A stretch of DNA of 64,000 nucleotides from Pinibacter aurantiacus (GCF_019130065.1 NZ_JAHSPG010000011.1:1-64000); one strand, 5' to 3'; positions 36,998-44,982 are shown, counted from the first letter of the stretch. A program made the numbers and translations. Notes: generated by a model from the letters alone, not told the origin.

Positions 36998-39331
36998 TCA
37001 ATCATTGTTACTTGCTTTGATAAGCAAGCGGTAGTGACCGGGTTGCAGTCCATTGAATATTGCAGAATGGTTATTGGTAAACTGCCAATCGTTATCATAT
37101 CCTTCCAATTTATACGCGGACCTGTTCTTTCTTGATTTTATAAAATTCAAAACTGCATAATCGACGGTTAGCGCGTTTTGATCATACCTGAGCTGTATGC
37201 CCTTTGTCTCCAAAATATTCGCAGAAAGAATTTCACTACTGTCGGATGTAGATATGGGTTTGCCATTTACCGCAAGTCCTGTTAATACAACATTCGGAAT
37301 TGTATTATTGATTTGAATGTCTTGTGGCGCAAATTCTACCAGCCCTTTGAAGGTGCCGAAAAACATGTGACCATTTTTGTCCCTGAAATACGAGCCGTAG
37401 TTGAATGCATTGCTGGGCAATCCATCTTCAACTGTAAAGTTGTGCCATTTTTTTCTTGTCGAATCCAAAACGCTCAACCCGTTATTGGTACTGATCCACA
37501 AATTGTCGTGATCATCGCTTAAAATCCCTGTGACTTTATTTCCTGCAAGGCCGTCTGAAGTTGTATATGTTGCAAATATTTTTTTATCAGGATCGTAGAA
37601 TGTGAGCCCCTCGTAAGTGCCGATCCATATTTTTTTGCGACTGTCTTCAGTTATGCAGTTGATATAATCAGAAGGCAGCCTATCCGGACCATTGCTACGC
37701 ATGTAACCTGTCAAATCATTTCCGTCCGCTTGCAACCTGCTCAAACCTTGACGCGTGCCAACCCATATGTTGTTTTTTGAATCGTGAAACAGACACGTGA
37801 TTGCCTTGTTCGTTATCCGGCGGTTAGGAAAAATATTTTCAAATTTCTCAACCCGGCCGGTTGCCATATCAATGATGTTTACATCATTTTCTTCATTGCC
37901 TATCCATACACGATTTTTCCCATCAATCAATAGAGCTTTCACATCGTTTGAACTAAGTGAACCTCCTTCTTTACTACTGTTAAACTCTTTTATTTTTTTT
38001 CCTGAAGAGTTGAGAACGTTGATGCCGCCTCCGTGTAAACCAACCCACAAATTATTTTGATTGTCTCTGATCAATGTTTTTACCAGGTTTGAACTTAGCG
38101 AAGATGGATCTGCTTCATCATTACGGAATTGCTTGAAACGATTCGTCTTTCTATCAAAGAAATTCAAACCTTCCGCTTCTGTACCAATCCAAAGATTACC
38201 GGAACCGTCATCAATTATGGGTCCCACTACGTTGCTGGCGATAGTATTCTTTGAGGCTTCGTTTTGGTAAACTTTAAATGGCGTAGATATAGCCTCTGAC
38301 ACGTTAAGGCCGCCAAAAAATGTTGCCACCCAGACAGAACCCTGGCTGTCCTCCATAATGTCATAGATGGAATTAAAATTCAGTGTTCGCTCATTCTGTG
38401 GATCGTTCACAAAGGCTTGAAATTTCAACAAGTCAGGATCCACTATATTCAGCCCCCTCAAGGTGCCGATCCAAAGTTTCCCCTTTCTGTCAAGAATGAT
38501 TTTGCGGATAGCATTACTTATTGGCCCCGCCCCAATATTTTTGCTCTGCACAAAATGCCCGATAGTTCTATCATTGTGGGATATTCTAAACAGGCCATTT
38601 GTATTGGTGCCTACCCATATATTTTGATACTGATCTTCTGCTATAGCAGATACCAGGTTGCCAGGTAAAATATGTTTCGTTATTTGCCAAATTGAAGAGC
38701 TGCTTGATTGGGATATTGAAATCAATCCATTAGCTGTGCCTGCTAACATTTGCCCGGAGGCACTTTCCAGCAGCTCATTTACATCGAGAAGCGAAGAATC
38801 TTTTGTGTCAAGGTGAATTGCTTTGCACTTAAATGCAGAATTGCCTTTAGATGTGATAATGTTTATCCCTGATCTGGTACCTACCCACAAATTCTTCCTT
38901 CTATCAATATACAATGCTTTTATCTCGTTATGACAAAGGCTATTCTTGTCAGTAGTGGAATGGTAGTAAACACGAAAAGAGTCCTGCGGGATATTATATA
39001 CATATAAACCATTGTTGGTACCTATCCATAAATTGTCGTATTCATCAGCACATAACTGCGTTATTTTAATGCTTGCCCCAATGAAATTGTCGCGATAAAA
39101 TGATTTGAAGACCCTGATTTTTTTTCCATCATAGCGATTCAACCCATCCATGGTACCGGCCCAAATAAACCCTTTGTGGTCCTGGACAACCGACAGTACT
39201 GATCCCGACGAAAGCCCATCTTCAACTGTAAGATGTTTAAATACAGGAAGTGACTGAGCCTTAGCTACTCCCATAATCAGTTGTAGCAAAAGCAGCACGA
39301 CAAGTCCCAATATGGCGCGGACACTATTCAT
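36998..39331 (-). CDS. Two-component regulator propeller sensor (truncated by in-frame TGA before the kinase)
   Basis: These 777 residues begin with a signal peptide (VLLLLQLIMGVAKAQS). About a dozen Reg_prop repeats follow, each with a W-[IV]-G-T-x-x-G-L core (for example IWAGTMDGLNRYDG, NLWIGTNNGLYVYN), forming the two seven-bladed propellers of the periplasmic sensor. The Y_Y_Y domain starts near 680 (PNVVLTGLAVNGKPI). The frame stops at TGA in the final strand: YRLLIKASNND-stop-IWTASPVVL. Family members normally read NNDG here, so a single GGA-to-TGA change explains the stop. The kinase continues in frame beyond it. The sensor would detect the imported oligosaccharide. The natural gene probably spans 36083-39331. 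Confidence 0.8.
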   Translation of the reverse strand: MNSVRAILGLVVLLLLQLIMGVAKAQSLPVFKHLTVEDGLSSGSVLSVVQDHKGFIWAGTMDGLNRYDGKKIRVFKSFYRDNFIGASIKITQLCADEYDNLWIGTNNGLYVYNIPQDSFRVYYHSTTDKNSLCHNEIKALYIDRRKNLWVGTRSGINIITSKGNSAFKCKAIHLDTKDSSLLDVNELLESASGQMLAGTANGLISISQSSSSSIWQITKHILPGNLVSAIAEDQYQNIWVGTNTNGLFRISHNDRTIGHFVQSKNIGAGPISNAIRKIILDRKGKLWIGTLRGLNIVDPDLLKFQAFVNDPQNERTLNFNSIYDIMEDSQGSVWVATFFGGLNVSEAISTPFKVYQNEASKNTIASNVVGPIIDDGSGNLWIGTEAEGLNFFDRKTNRFKQFRNDEADPSSLSSNLVKTLIRDNQNNLWVGLHGGGINVLNSSGKKIKEFNSSKEGGSLSSNDVKALLIDGKNRVWIGNEENDVNIIDMATGRVEKFENIFPNRRITNKAITCLFHDSKNNIWVGTRQGLSRLQADGNDLTGYMRSNGPDRLPSDYINCITEDSRKKIWIGTYEGLTFYDPDKKIFATYTTSDGLAGNKVTGILSDDHDNLWISTNNGLSVLDSTRKKWHNFTVEDGLPSNAFNYGSYFRDKNGHMFFGTFKGLVEFAPQDIQINNTIPNVVLTGLAVNGKPISTSDSSEILSANILETKGIQLRYDQNALTVDYAVLNFIKSRKNRSAYKLEGYDNDWQFTNNHSAIFNGLQPGHYRLLIKASNND

Positions 39332-39949
39332 TGGCTTAGCGTTGGTTTACAAAAGCAATCGGGTTTCAAACATAATAAAATTCTGATTAAAAGGCAGATT
39401 AATAATCGACCCCTGAACTCTATGAAAATCAAGTCAGGTCTCAGGTTTGGCCCGGTTTTCCCTTCGCCTACACTATCAGGCATTCATGCATCGATAAAAA
39501 CATAATAAGTAACAAAACATTCATTTTACTGTGGTGATTACTTGCAACAAATTAATAATTGATCAATACAAACTAAACCCTGGATAGCTGCTAAACGTTT
39601 AAACAAGAGTCGACCGGATAGCAAAAAGCCCTTGCTATTTTACTAACAACGGCATAAAGTCTTAATACTAACTGGCTAAAGAAGAATGGCTGGATAAACC
39701 AGCCATTGCTTGACCCAACCGAACAAACGACAATTTACTATTCCGGACAACATTCAGGGTTTAAAAGCCATTCTATCGTATCTTATTTCCTGATCTTCAA
39801 CAAATGCATCGCCTTTTATATCACAACAAATTTGATTACAGATTATTTTATAAATAGACAGCAACGCGTTGACTCGCGGACGAAAATGTAGTTACAAACC
39901 GGTCTGCAGAAAGTCATTGTTATACACCCCTGTGACAGTTCAAAACTTG
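39332..39949. other. Intergenic region upstream of the sensor gene
   Basis: No convincing gene was found in 618 bases. Two hairpins are visible: ATAGCAA/TTGCTAT at 39618-39638 followed by TTTTAC, and a perfect 9-bp stem AATGGCTGG/CCAGCCATT at 39685-39707. Either could end transcription of the small gene at 39950-40192, but neither has a strong T-run. Confidence 0.4.
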
Positions 39950-40192
39950 CTACACTATTTTAAAACAAAGGTCATCTTTGTTTTCAGCGAGCTCTTTAAA
40001 CATTTCCTCTCCTATCTCTACCAGATTGGACAGCATAATATTTTCTGTTGTATAATTTTCTTTCTCCCTTATTAAGTCTTTTATCTGTTGCCTATCCATG
40101 AATTGTGGTGACTGAATAAAAAAAGACGCATCTTCAATAGTATTACCATTATCTGTAACGGCATACATTGCTAAATAGTAATAGTTTATCAT
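39950..40192 (-). CDS. Small hypothetical protein
   Basis: The start at 40192 (MINYYYLAMYAVTDNGNTIEDA) is preferred over a longer frame from 40225. The 80-residue product has a hydrophobic/aromatic strand at the start, then a charged helical half (RQQIKDLIREKENYTTENIM, EIGEEMFKELAENKDD). No domain was recognised. Two things suggest a real gene: amino-acid composition is normal, and a promoter element (TAAGTTTG at 40283-40290) plus a regulator-like box lie directly upstream. That upstream segment is repeated in front of the esterase gene, so the two genes are probably regulated together. Confidence 0.55.
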   Translation of the reverse strand: MINYYYLAMYAVTDNGNTIEDASFFIQSPQFMDRQQIKDLIREKENYTTENIMLSNLVEIGEEMFKELAENKDDLCFKIV

Positions 40193-40282
40193 AAACGGAG
40201 TGTTTAAATAGAAAAATATTAGCAATACGGAGACGCGATTTTTATAGGTATCGAGGTTATAGTTATTTAATAAATACTATTG

Positions 40283-40290
40283 CAAACTTA
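40283..40290 (-). promoter_or_regulatory. Candidate -7 element of the small hypothetical gene
   Basis: Minus-strand TAAGTTTG matches TANNTTTG exactly. The equivalent in the second repeat copy (42003-42010) is TAAGTTTA. No good -33 TTTG is present; its place is next to the CGTCCT box, as expected for an activator-dependent promoter. Confidence 0.45.
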
Positions 40291-40312
40291 CAGGCATGCA
40301 TATACTATGATG

Positions 40313-40336
40313 GGGAAAATCGTCCTTAAAAGGAGG
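40313..40336 (-). promoter_or_regulatory. Candidate regulator-binding box upstream of the small hypothetical gene
   Basis: The core AAAATCGTCCTTAAAAGG is shared with the box at 42036-42057, and CGTCCT-AAAA with the box upstream of GH88. It lies about 30 bases upstream of the -7 element, which is compatible with direct activation of RNA polymerase. Confidence 0.45.
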
Positions 40337-40404
40337 ATTTTGTATTTGTCGATTTTTTTGTAGTTCTGTATCAGCGAGTGTAAGCTTACAAACAATTTAT
40401 GTAT

Positions 40405-40480
40405 TTGGTGACTCTGCCGGATTAGCATTATAGACATTGGTTTGAATCCTGGTGAGCAATCGAAACCGGGTTTTGAAAAC
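40405..40480 (+). pseudogene. Degenerate tRNA-Arg-like remnant C
   Basis: The sequence holds a D-arm-like part (CTCTGCCGGATTAGCATT) and a T-arm-like part (GGTTTGAATCCTGG), then a symmetric GGGTTTTGAAAAC-type segment, in the same order as behind the intact tRNA-Arg. The anticodon arm is missing, with the same length of deletion as in the remnants at 42326 and 45037. It cannot be a functional tRNA. Confidence 0.55.
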
Positions 40481-40518
40481 AAAAAAGCCAGCAAAATATA
40501 GTTCTTGCTGGCCTTTTT
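40481..40518 (-). terminator. Terminator after tRNA-like remnant C; ends the esterase gene
   Basis: The stem GCCAGCAA/TTGCTGGC (40487-40494 and 40505-40512) carries TTTTTTG on the minus strand and TTTTTAT on the plus strand, so it can act in both directions. On the minus strand it lies just after the esterase stop codon (40532). The stem sequence matches the one after tRNA-Arg. Confidence 0.75.
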
Positions 40519-40531
40519 ATATTCAAATTGT

Positions 40532-41962
40532 TTATTCAAACTTAGTGGCTCTTAAAATAAAATCAACTATTGGTGTTGGATCTGGCAAGCTATGCGGATG
40601 ATGCTTAAAGCCAGGTTTATGTATAACGGTAATGTCTCCATTTAATTTCTTTACCGCCAGTTCAAAAGGAATCGTATTTTCTGCAGCAGGCACCACTTCA
40701 TCTGCATCTGCGAGAACGTGCAGCATTGGGTATTTGCCTCTTACAATATCTTTCACTTTATGAATTGGGCTACCGGAAAAATTTGCTGTGTCTTCGTCAG
40801 TACTTAAGTTATAATCAACTTTTACTTTTTCCCAATCGTCTTTGCTTCCAGGTCCGGTACCCATGCCACCCGGCCAGCTTTTAAGATCAAGTACAGGATT
40901 ATCAGCATATACACAGGCAACTTTTTTAGGATTCTCTGCAGCCCAATTGTACACATAGACTCCTCCACGACTCATTCCCTCTAACACAACTTTTTTTGCC
41001 AATCCATTTTTATGTAAAAGTTGATAGTAATCGTTCCATATGGAATTAGCTGTCTTATTTCCAAAAAGCTCTGCTACATCACAATACACCACATGAAACC
41101 CTCTTTCCAGCAATGCAATATCTGCCTGAGGTTCATGCCCCCAGAATCGTGCACGCCATACCCACGGATGTCCGATCGCCGACCACTTTGGCGCCACAAT
41201 TTTGCAAGCGTGCCCATTGTAAGTAAAATCAGCACACCGGAAGCCATAAAATGAATTGATTTTTTTTGACTCTTTTATTTTACCGATGAGATCATAACTT
41301 GTATCTCTGCTTTGTTTAATTAATTGTGCCAGCCTTTTAGCAATAATTCCTGCGCCTTCGGCATTAGGATGAATCCTATCAGGAAACAATTCCCGCTTTC
41401 CGGCAAACAATGAATGCAAGTCTATCACTTCCAGATTGTCTGCATATGCAACCTGTTGAATGAAGGGGATTATTTTGCTTGTAATAACGGGATCATAAAT
41501 ACCGTTACTGTCTGTACCATAGGAGGTCACAGGCAGCATCAATACGACGCGAGGATGTGAACTTAGCTGCCTGAAAGATTGTACCAGTTCGTGCAAATCA
41601 TTATTAAAGTCGTCATAGAACTCGCGGTTGACCTTTTTACTGTCATTGGTTCCCAGTTTAATGAAGACAATATCCGGCATGCTTTGCAATGCTTGCTGGT
41701 AAGTCGTGGTGTTCCAATAAGGTCTGTTGCCCTTTTTCAATAATGTTGCTCCGCTAAAACCAAAATTACTGACCTTATAGCCGTCTCCTAACAATGCCTG
41801 CAATTGTGCAGGGTAAGAATTATGTGTCGGGTCTTTGATACCTGCACCTGCTGTGATGCTATTGCCAATGCAAGCCACATTAATAACTTTCTGTGAAATA
41901 ACATTAAGGGGAACAAAAGCAACTAATAATACCTTGATAATCCAGATAGCACGTCTTTTCAT
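40532..41962 (-). CDS. Two-domain esterase: SGNH hydrolase fused to alpha/beta hydrolase
   Basis: The 476-residue protein has a signal peptide (IWIIKVLLVAFVPLNVISQ). Residues ~25-215 are an SGNH/GDSL hydrolase: Ser35 in CIGNSITAGAG, GTND-like block IKLGTNDSKK, and Asp195/His198 in FPDRIHPNAEG. Residues ~240-475 are an alpha/beta hydrolase with Ser331 in the nucleophile elbow GMSRGG, a possible acid Asp421 (LADADEVVP) and a histidine near 455. Both active sites look intact, so it may remove two ester types from a glycan. It sits alone between two tRNA-like remnants with terminators, and its upstream region is the right copy of the promoter-containing repeat. Confidence 0.87.
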   Translation of the reverse strand: MKRRAIWIIKVLLVAFVPLNVISQKVINVACIGNSITAGAGIKDPTHNSYPAQLQALLGDGYKVSNFGFSGATLLKKGNRPYWNTTTYQQALQSMPDIVFIKLGTNDSKKVNREFYDDFNNDLHELVQSFRQLSSHPRVVLMLPVTSYGTDSNGIYDPVITSKIIPFIQQVAYADNLEVIDLHSLFAGKRELFPDRIHPNAEGAGIIAKRLAQLIKQSRDTSYDLIGKIKESKKINSFYGFRCADFTYNGHACKIVAPKWSAIGHPWVWRARFWGHEPQADIALLERGFHVVYCDVAELFGNKTANSIWNDYYQLLHKNGLAKKVVLEGMSRGGVYVYNWAAENPKKVACVYADNPVLDLKSWPGGMGTGPGSKDDWEKVKVDYNLSTDEDTANFSGSPIHKVKDIVRGKYPMLHVLADADEVVPAAENTIPFELAVKKLNGDITVIHKPGFKHHPHSLPDPTPIVDFILRATKFE

Positions 41963-41973
41963 GTCGTTACTAA

Positions 41974-42110
41974 GGTTATAGTTTTTTAATAAATACTGAT
42001 TGTAAACTTACTGGCATGTATATACAATGATGGGGTAAAATCGTCCTTAAAAGGGAGGTTTTTATATCCTCTTCAATTTTTGCAGTTCTATATCAGCTTG
42101 TATAAGCTTA
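41974..42110. repeat. Promoter-containing direct repeat, right copy
   Basis: Counterpart of 40255-40388 at about 80% identity. It begins 11 bases upstream of the esterase start codon and holds the presumed esterase promoter (TAAGTTTA, 42003-42010, minus strand). Confidence 0.8.
42036..42057 (-). promoter_or_regulatory. Candidate regulator-binding box upstream of the esterase
   Basis: TAAAATCGTCCTTAAAAGGG lies 31-32 bases upstream of the -7-like element, the same spacing as in the left repeat copy. It is shared with 40313-40336 and, at its core, with 35241-35260. Confidence 0.45.
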
Positions 42111-42286
42111 ATTAACAACAGTAAATAAAAAACAATGGCGACTGGGAGGAATGAAAGCAATCTTTTCACCAAAAAGGATTGGTTAACACATTTCATTTCC
42201 ATTTGTAAGAGTAGATAACTATATAATCGCAAAACTATACACCCGAATATTTGAAAAAAAAGCTAATTTTAAGCCACTTCACTTCA

Positions 42287-42309
42287 GTGAACAAGAAGGT
42301 GAACAAAAT
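42287..42309. repeat. GTGAAC repeat cluster, right copy
   Basis: These 23 bases are identical to 12755-12777 and contain two direct GTGAAC hexamers. The cluster lies 45 bases left of the right 103-bp repeat, that is, inside the bracketed region at its right end. Confidence 0.65.
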
Positions 42310-42325
42310 AATTTAGGTATTTGAA

Positions 42326-42377
42326 AGCTTTGCTGGATAAGCATTCTAGATATAGGTTTGAATCCTGACAGGGTCAC
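42326..42377 (+). pseudogene. tRNA-Arg-like remnant A
   Basis: Bases 42354-42376 are identical to the last 23 bases of tRNA-Arg(ACG). The part to the left keeps a D-arm-like hairpin (GCTT/AAGC around TGCTGGAT) but lacks the 5' acceptor strand, and about 14 bases of the anticodon arm are missing. It is a displaced tRNA end and not a functional tRNA. Confidence 0.75.
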
Positions 42378-42456
42378 AAAAGAGGGTTTCAAACCCAGCT
42401 AAAAGCCAGCAAATTATTAGTTTGCTGGCTTTCTTGTTTTCAGGCATATCAAAAAA
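42354..42456 (+). repeat. 103-bp direct repeat, right copy (attR-like)
   Basis: Matches 12629-12731 at 99 of 103 positions; the four differences all fall within the 23 bases after the tRNA end. It includes the same 12-bp-stem terminator (42402-42413 and 42421-42432). Confidence 0.9.
42402..42440 (+). terminator. Terminator in the right 103-bp repeat
   Basis: Stem AAAGCCAGCAAA/TTTGCTGGCTTT followed by CTTGTTTT, identical to the terminator after the intact tRNA-Arg. Confidence 0.75.
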
Positions 42457-42677
42457 ACGATCCTCCAAAAAAAATATCTTAAAAATCGTCTTTAAGCACT
42501 ACAAAACACAATCAGAAACCTTGAACTATTTCTTTTTGAGAAGAAATGCTTTCCATATATCAGCACTCCTTTTGCGCGCAGTTTTGGTTTTACAAGAATC
42601 AACATGAACGAAAAAAGCAATCGATCAATTATAATAAAGTCAACCTAAACTAGAACTAAAATTAGATTTTTATTTAT

Positions 42678-42724
42678 CCTTACACTATAAAACAAATACT
42701 TCTTAGTTGTTTTATAGTGTAAGG
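42678..42724. repeat. Perfect 18-bp inverted repeat upstream of GH89
   Basis: The arms 42678-42695 and 42707-42724 are exact reverse complements with an 11-base loop; CACTATAAAACAA is the inner part. TTTT follows on the plus strand. It lies 77 bases before the GH89 start and could be a terminator insulating the cassette, a leader hairpin or an operator. Confidence 0.85.
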
Positions 42725-42801
42725 TTTTAAGCAGCATGCATCAACTATAAGAAATGATTTTACTTTAAAGATTTCAAATAAACAATGTCAATTTGATCAA
42801 A

Positions 42802-44982
42802 ATGAATTTCAGAAAATCAATTATCCCTTTCACTGCATGCCTTCTCTCACTAACTGCAAGGTCGCAATCTGTTTACCAATCAGTAACGGAGTTGGCACAA
42901 CGACGAGTTCCCTGGTTAACGGGACATATCTCCTTTTCGTCTATTGCCAAGGAAAATGGAAAGGACGTATTTGTTTTACAATCCAAAAATGATCGCCTCA
43001 ACATTTCTGCATCCAGCACCAATGCTGCAGCAAAGGGTCTTGGTTATTACCTCAAAAATTATTGCCATCGTTCGATGTCGCACATGGGCGACAATTTATC
43101 TGCCGTTGACAAGTTGCCACAGGTAGCTGAACCAGTAAAAATTGTTTCTGCTGCTGATATCCGTTTTGCTTTAAATTATTGCACCATCAATTATACTATG
43201 AGTTTTTATCGCTGGCAGGAATGGGAGCATGAACTGGACTGGATGGCTTTGAACGGCGTAAACCTTGTGCTGGCGCCTGTGGGAGAAGAAGCAGTTTGGC
43301 AAAACACTTTGAGAAAACTTGGCTACAATGAAAAGGAAATTACACAATTCATCGCCGGACCGGCATTCTCTGCCTGGTGGCTGATGGGCAACCTGGAGGG
43401 ATGGGGAGGCCCGGTTACGCAAGGAATGATTGATCAGCAAGCTGCATTGCAGAAAAAAATATTGGCACGACTGAAAGCATTCGGCATGCAACCCGTGATG
43501 CAAGGTTTTTACGGCATGGTGCCAACGTCTTTGAAAAACAAAGGAGTTAATTTATTGGAGCAAGGCAAGTGGGCAGGAGGTTTCCAGCGTCCTGCGTTTT
43601 TAGCACCTGATAGTAACTTTAAGAAGATTGCAGGCATCTACTATGAGGAACTAAAAAAATTGTATGGCAACGATCTTCATTATTTTGCCGGAGACCCTTT
43701 TCATGAAGGTGGAAAATCCGGAGAAATTAATGTAGCGGATTACGGGCAATTGGTGCAGCAGGAAATGCAAAAATACTTTCCTGGAAGTACGTGGGTACTA
43801 CAGGGTTGGCAAAACAACCCCTCCTCTCAGATACTATCAAAACTGGATAAATCAAAAGTTCTTGTTCAGGAATTATTTGGAGAGAATACCGCTAATTGGG
43901 ATACGAGAAAGGCCTATGAGGGCACGCCTTTTATTTGGTGCACAGTTACCAATTTTGGTGAAAAAAGTGGTCTTTACGGCAAGTTGCAGCGATTTTCAAA
44001 TGAAGTACACAGGAGCCATGAAAGCAGTTTCGCTTCGTACATGAAAGGTGTCGGCATAATGCCCGAAGGCATAAACAATAATCCGGTTGTGTGTGATTTT
44101 GTTTTGGACCTTGGCTGGCACCAGGAGAAAGTAGAATCTCAAGACTGGATTAAATCATTTGTGCTTGCACGTTATGGAAGGTCGAATGAAAAAATACAGC
44201 AGGCATGGGAAATATTTTTACAGACCATCTATAGCAGTTTTGATCGACCACAGGAAGGCCCTTCGGAATCTGTCTTTTGCGCAAGACCTTCAACAAAAGT
44301 GGGCAGTGTTTCTTCATGGGGTACCAGGAAGAGAAACTATGACGTGGCCCGGTTTCAGGAAGGTGTAAACCTTTTTGTTGCAGCTGCGCCGGAGATGAAC
44401 AACAGTGCAACCTATCAGAATGACAAGATAGATTTCGCGCGGCAAGTTTTATCCAACCAAGGTGAAACCGTGTACCAGGATATGATTGCAGCATTTGAGC
44501 AAAAAGATATTGCAGCGTTTTCACAAAAATCTGCGCTGTTTTTATCAATGATAAAATTGCAGGATTCATTGTTAAGTTGCAATGAGCATTTTCAACTGTA
44601 TTCATGGCTTAAGCAGGCGAATGATTTTGGAAAAACAACTGCTGAAAAAAAGCTGGCAATAAAAAACGCTAAAACACAGATCACCTATTGGGGACCCGAT
44701 AATCCGGCTACCGATCTGCATGAATATGCCAACAAAGAATGGAGCGGATTGATGAAAAACTTTTATCTGCCGCGATGGGAAAAATTTGTTGCAGAATCCA
44801 TGGCTTCGCTGAAAGGAAAAAATGTTACAGCACCGTTTAATTATTTTTTATTTGAACAAAACTGGGCAAACCAATCAGATCTGTATTTACCGATAAAAAT
44901 CTCTAAAGCGAAAGAGAATGAAATTATTGGCAAGATCCTCAATGCAACAGATGACAAGCAGATGGCGCCAAAAGCACAGTAA
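42802..44982 (+). CDS. GH89 alpha-N-acetylglucosaminidase
   Basis: The ATG at 42802 (MNFRKSIIPFTACLLSLTAR) opens a signal peptide; a TTG three codons earlier is unlikely. The 726 residues follow the NAGLU plan: a small N-terminal domain, then the barrel with LNYCTINYTMSFYRWQEWE, GVNLVLAPVGEEAVW, SAWWLMGNLEGWGGP and YGMVPTSL, then an all-helical C-terminal domain. Glu302 in GDPFHEGG and Glu422 in GIMPEGINNNP are 120 residues apart, close to the catalytic pair of the clostridial GH89 enzyme. It should cleave terminal alpha-linked GlcNAc, as in heparan-type or mucin glycans. It is the only plus-strand enzyme gene in the region and is flanked by tRNA-like remnants. Confidence 0.93.
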   Translation: MNFRKSIIPFTACLLSLTARSQSVYQSVTELAQRRVPWLTGHISFSSIAKENGKDVFVLQSKNDRLNISASSTNAAAKGLGYYLKNYCHRSMSHMGDNLSAVDKLPQVAEPVKIVSAADIRFALNYCTINYTMSFYRWQEWEHELDWMALNGVNLVLAPVGEEAVWQNTLRKLGYNEKEITQFIAGPAFSAWWLMGNLEGWGGPVTQGMIDQQAALQKKILARLKAFGMQPVMQGFYGMVPTSLKNKGVNLLEQGKWAGGFQRPAFLAPDSNFKKIAGIYYEELKKLYGNDLHYFAGDPFHEGGKSGEINVADYGQLVQQEMQKYFPGSTWVLQGWQNNPSSQILSKLDKSKVLVQELFGENTANWDTRKAYEGTPFIWCTVTNFGEKSGLYGKLQRFSNEVHRSHESSFASYMKGVGIMPEGINNNPVVCDFVLDLGWHQEKVESQDWIKSFVLARYGRSNEKIQQAWEIFLQTIYSSFDRPQEGPSESVFCARPSTKVGSVSSWGTRKRNYDVARFQEGVNLFVAAAPEMNNSATYQNDKIDFARQVLSNQGETVYQDMIAAFEQKDIAAFSQKSALFLSMIKLQDSLLSCNEHFQLYSWLKQANDFGKTTAEKKLAIKNAKTQITYWGPDNPATDLHEYANKEWSGLMKNFYLPRWEKFVAESMASLKGKNVTAPFNYFLFEQNWANQSDLYLPIKISKAKENEIIGKILNATDDKQMAPKAQ

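Larger units (their letters stand above)
40255..40388. repeat. Promoter-containing direct repeat, left copy
   Basis: This segment is about 80% identical to 41974-42110 in the same orientation with a few single-base gaps. Both copies lie just upstream of a minus-strand gene and both contain a CGTCCTTAAAA box and a -7-like element at constant spacing. Each is followed further right by a tRNA-like remnant and a terminator hairpin. Confidence 0.8.
41963..42801. other. Cassette junction: repeat, iterons, tRNA remnant, terminator and hairpin
   Basis: No gene was found in 839 bases. In order the region holds the right copy of the promoter repeat (41974-42110), the GTGAAC cluster (42287-42309), tRNA-like remnant A (42326-42377) at the start of the right 103-bp repeat (42354-42456), two weak regulator-like boxes (about 42454-42496) and a long perfect hairpin (42678-42724) before the GH89 gene. 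Confidence 0.6.

Noticed and set aside
39332-39949. Additional small genes upstream of the sensor
   Set aside because: Open frames of about 60-70 codons exist but have no start context, promoter or protein-like composition.
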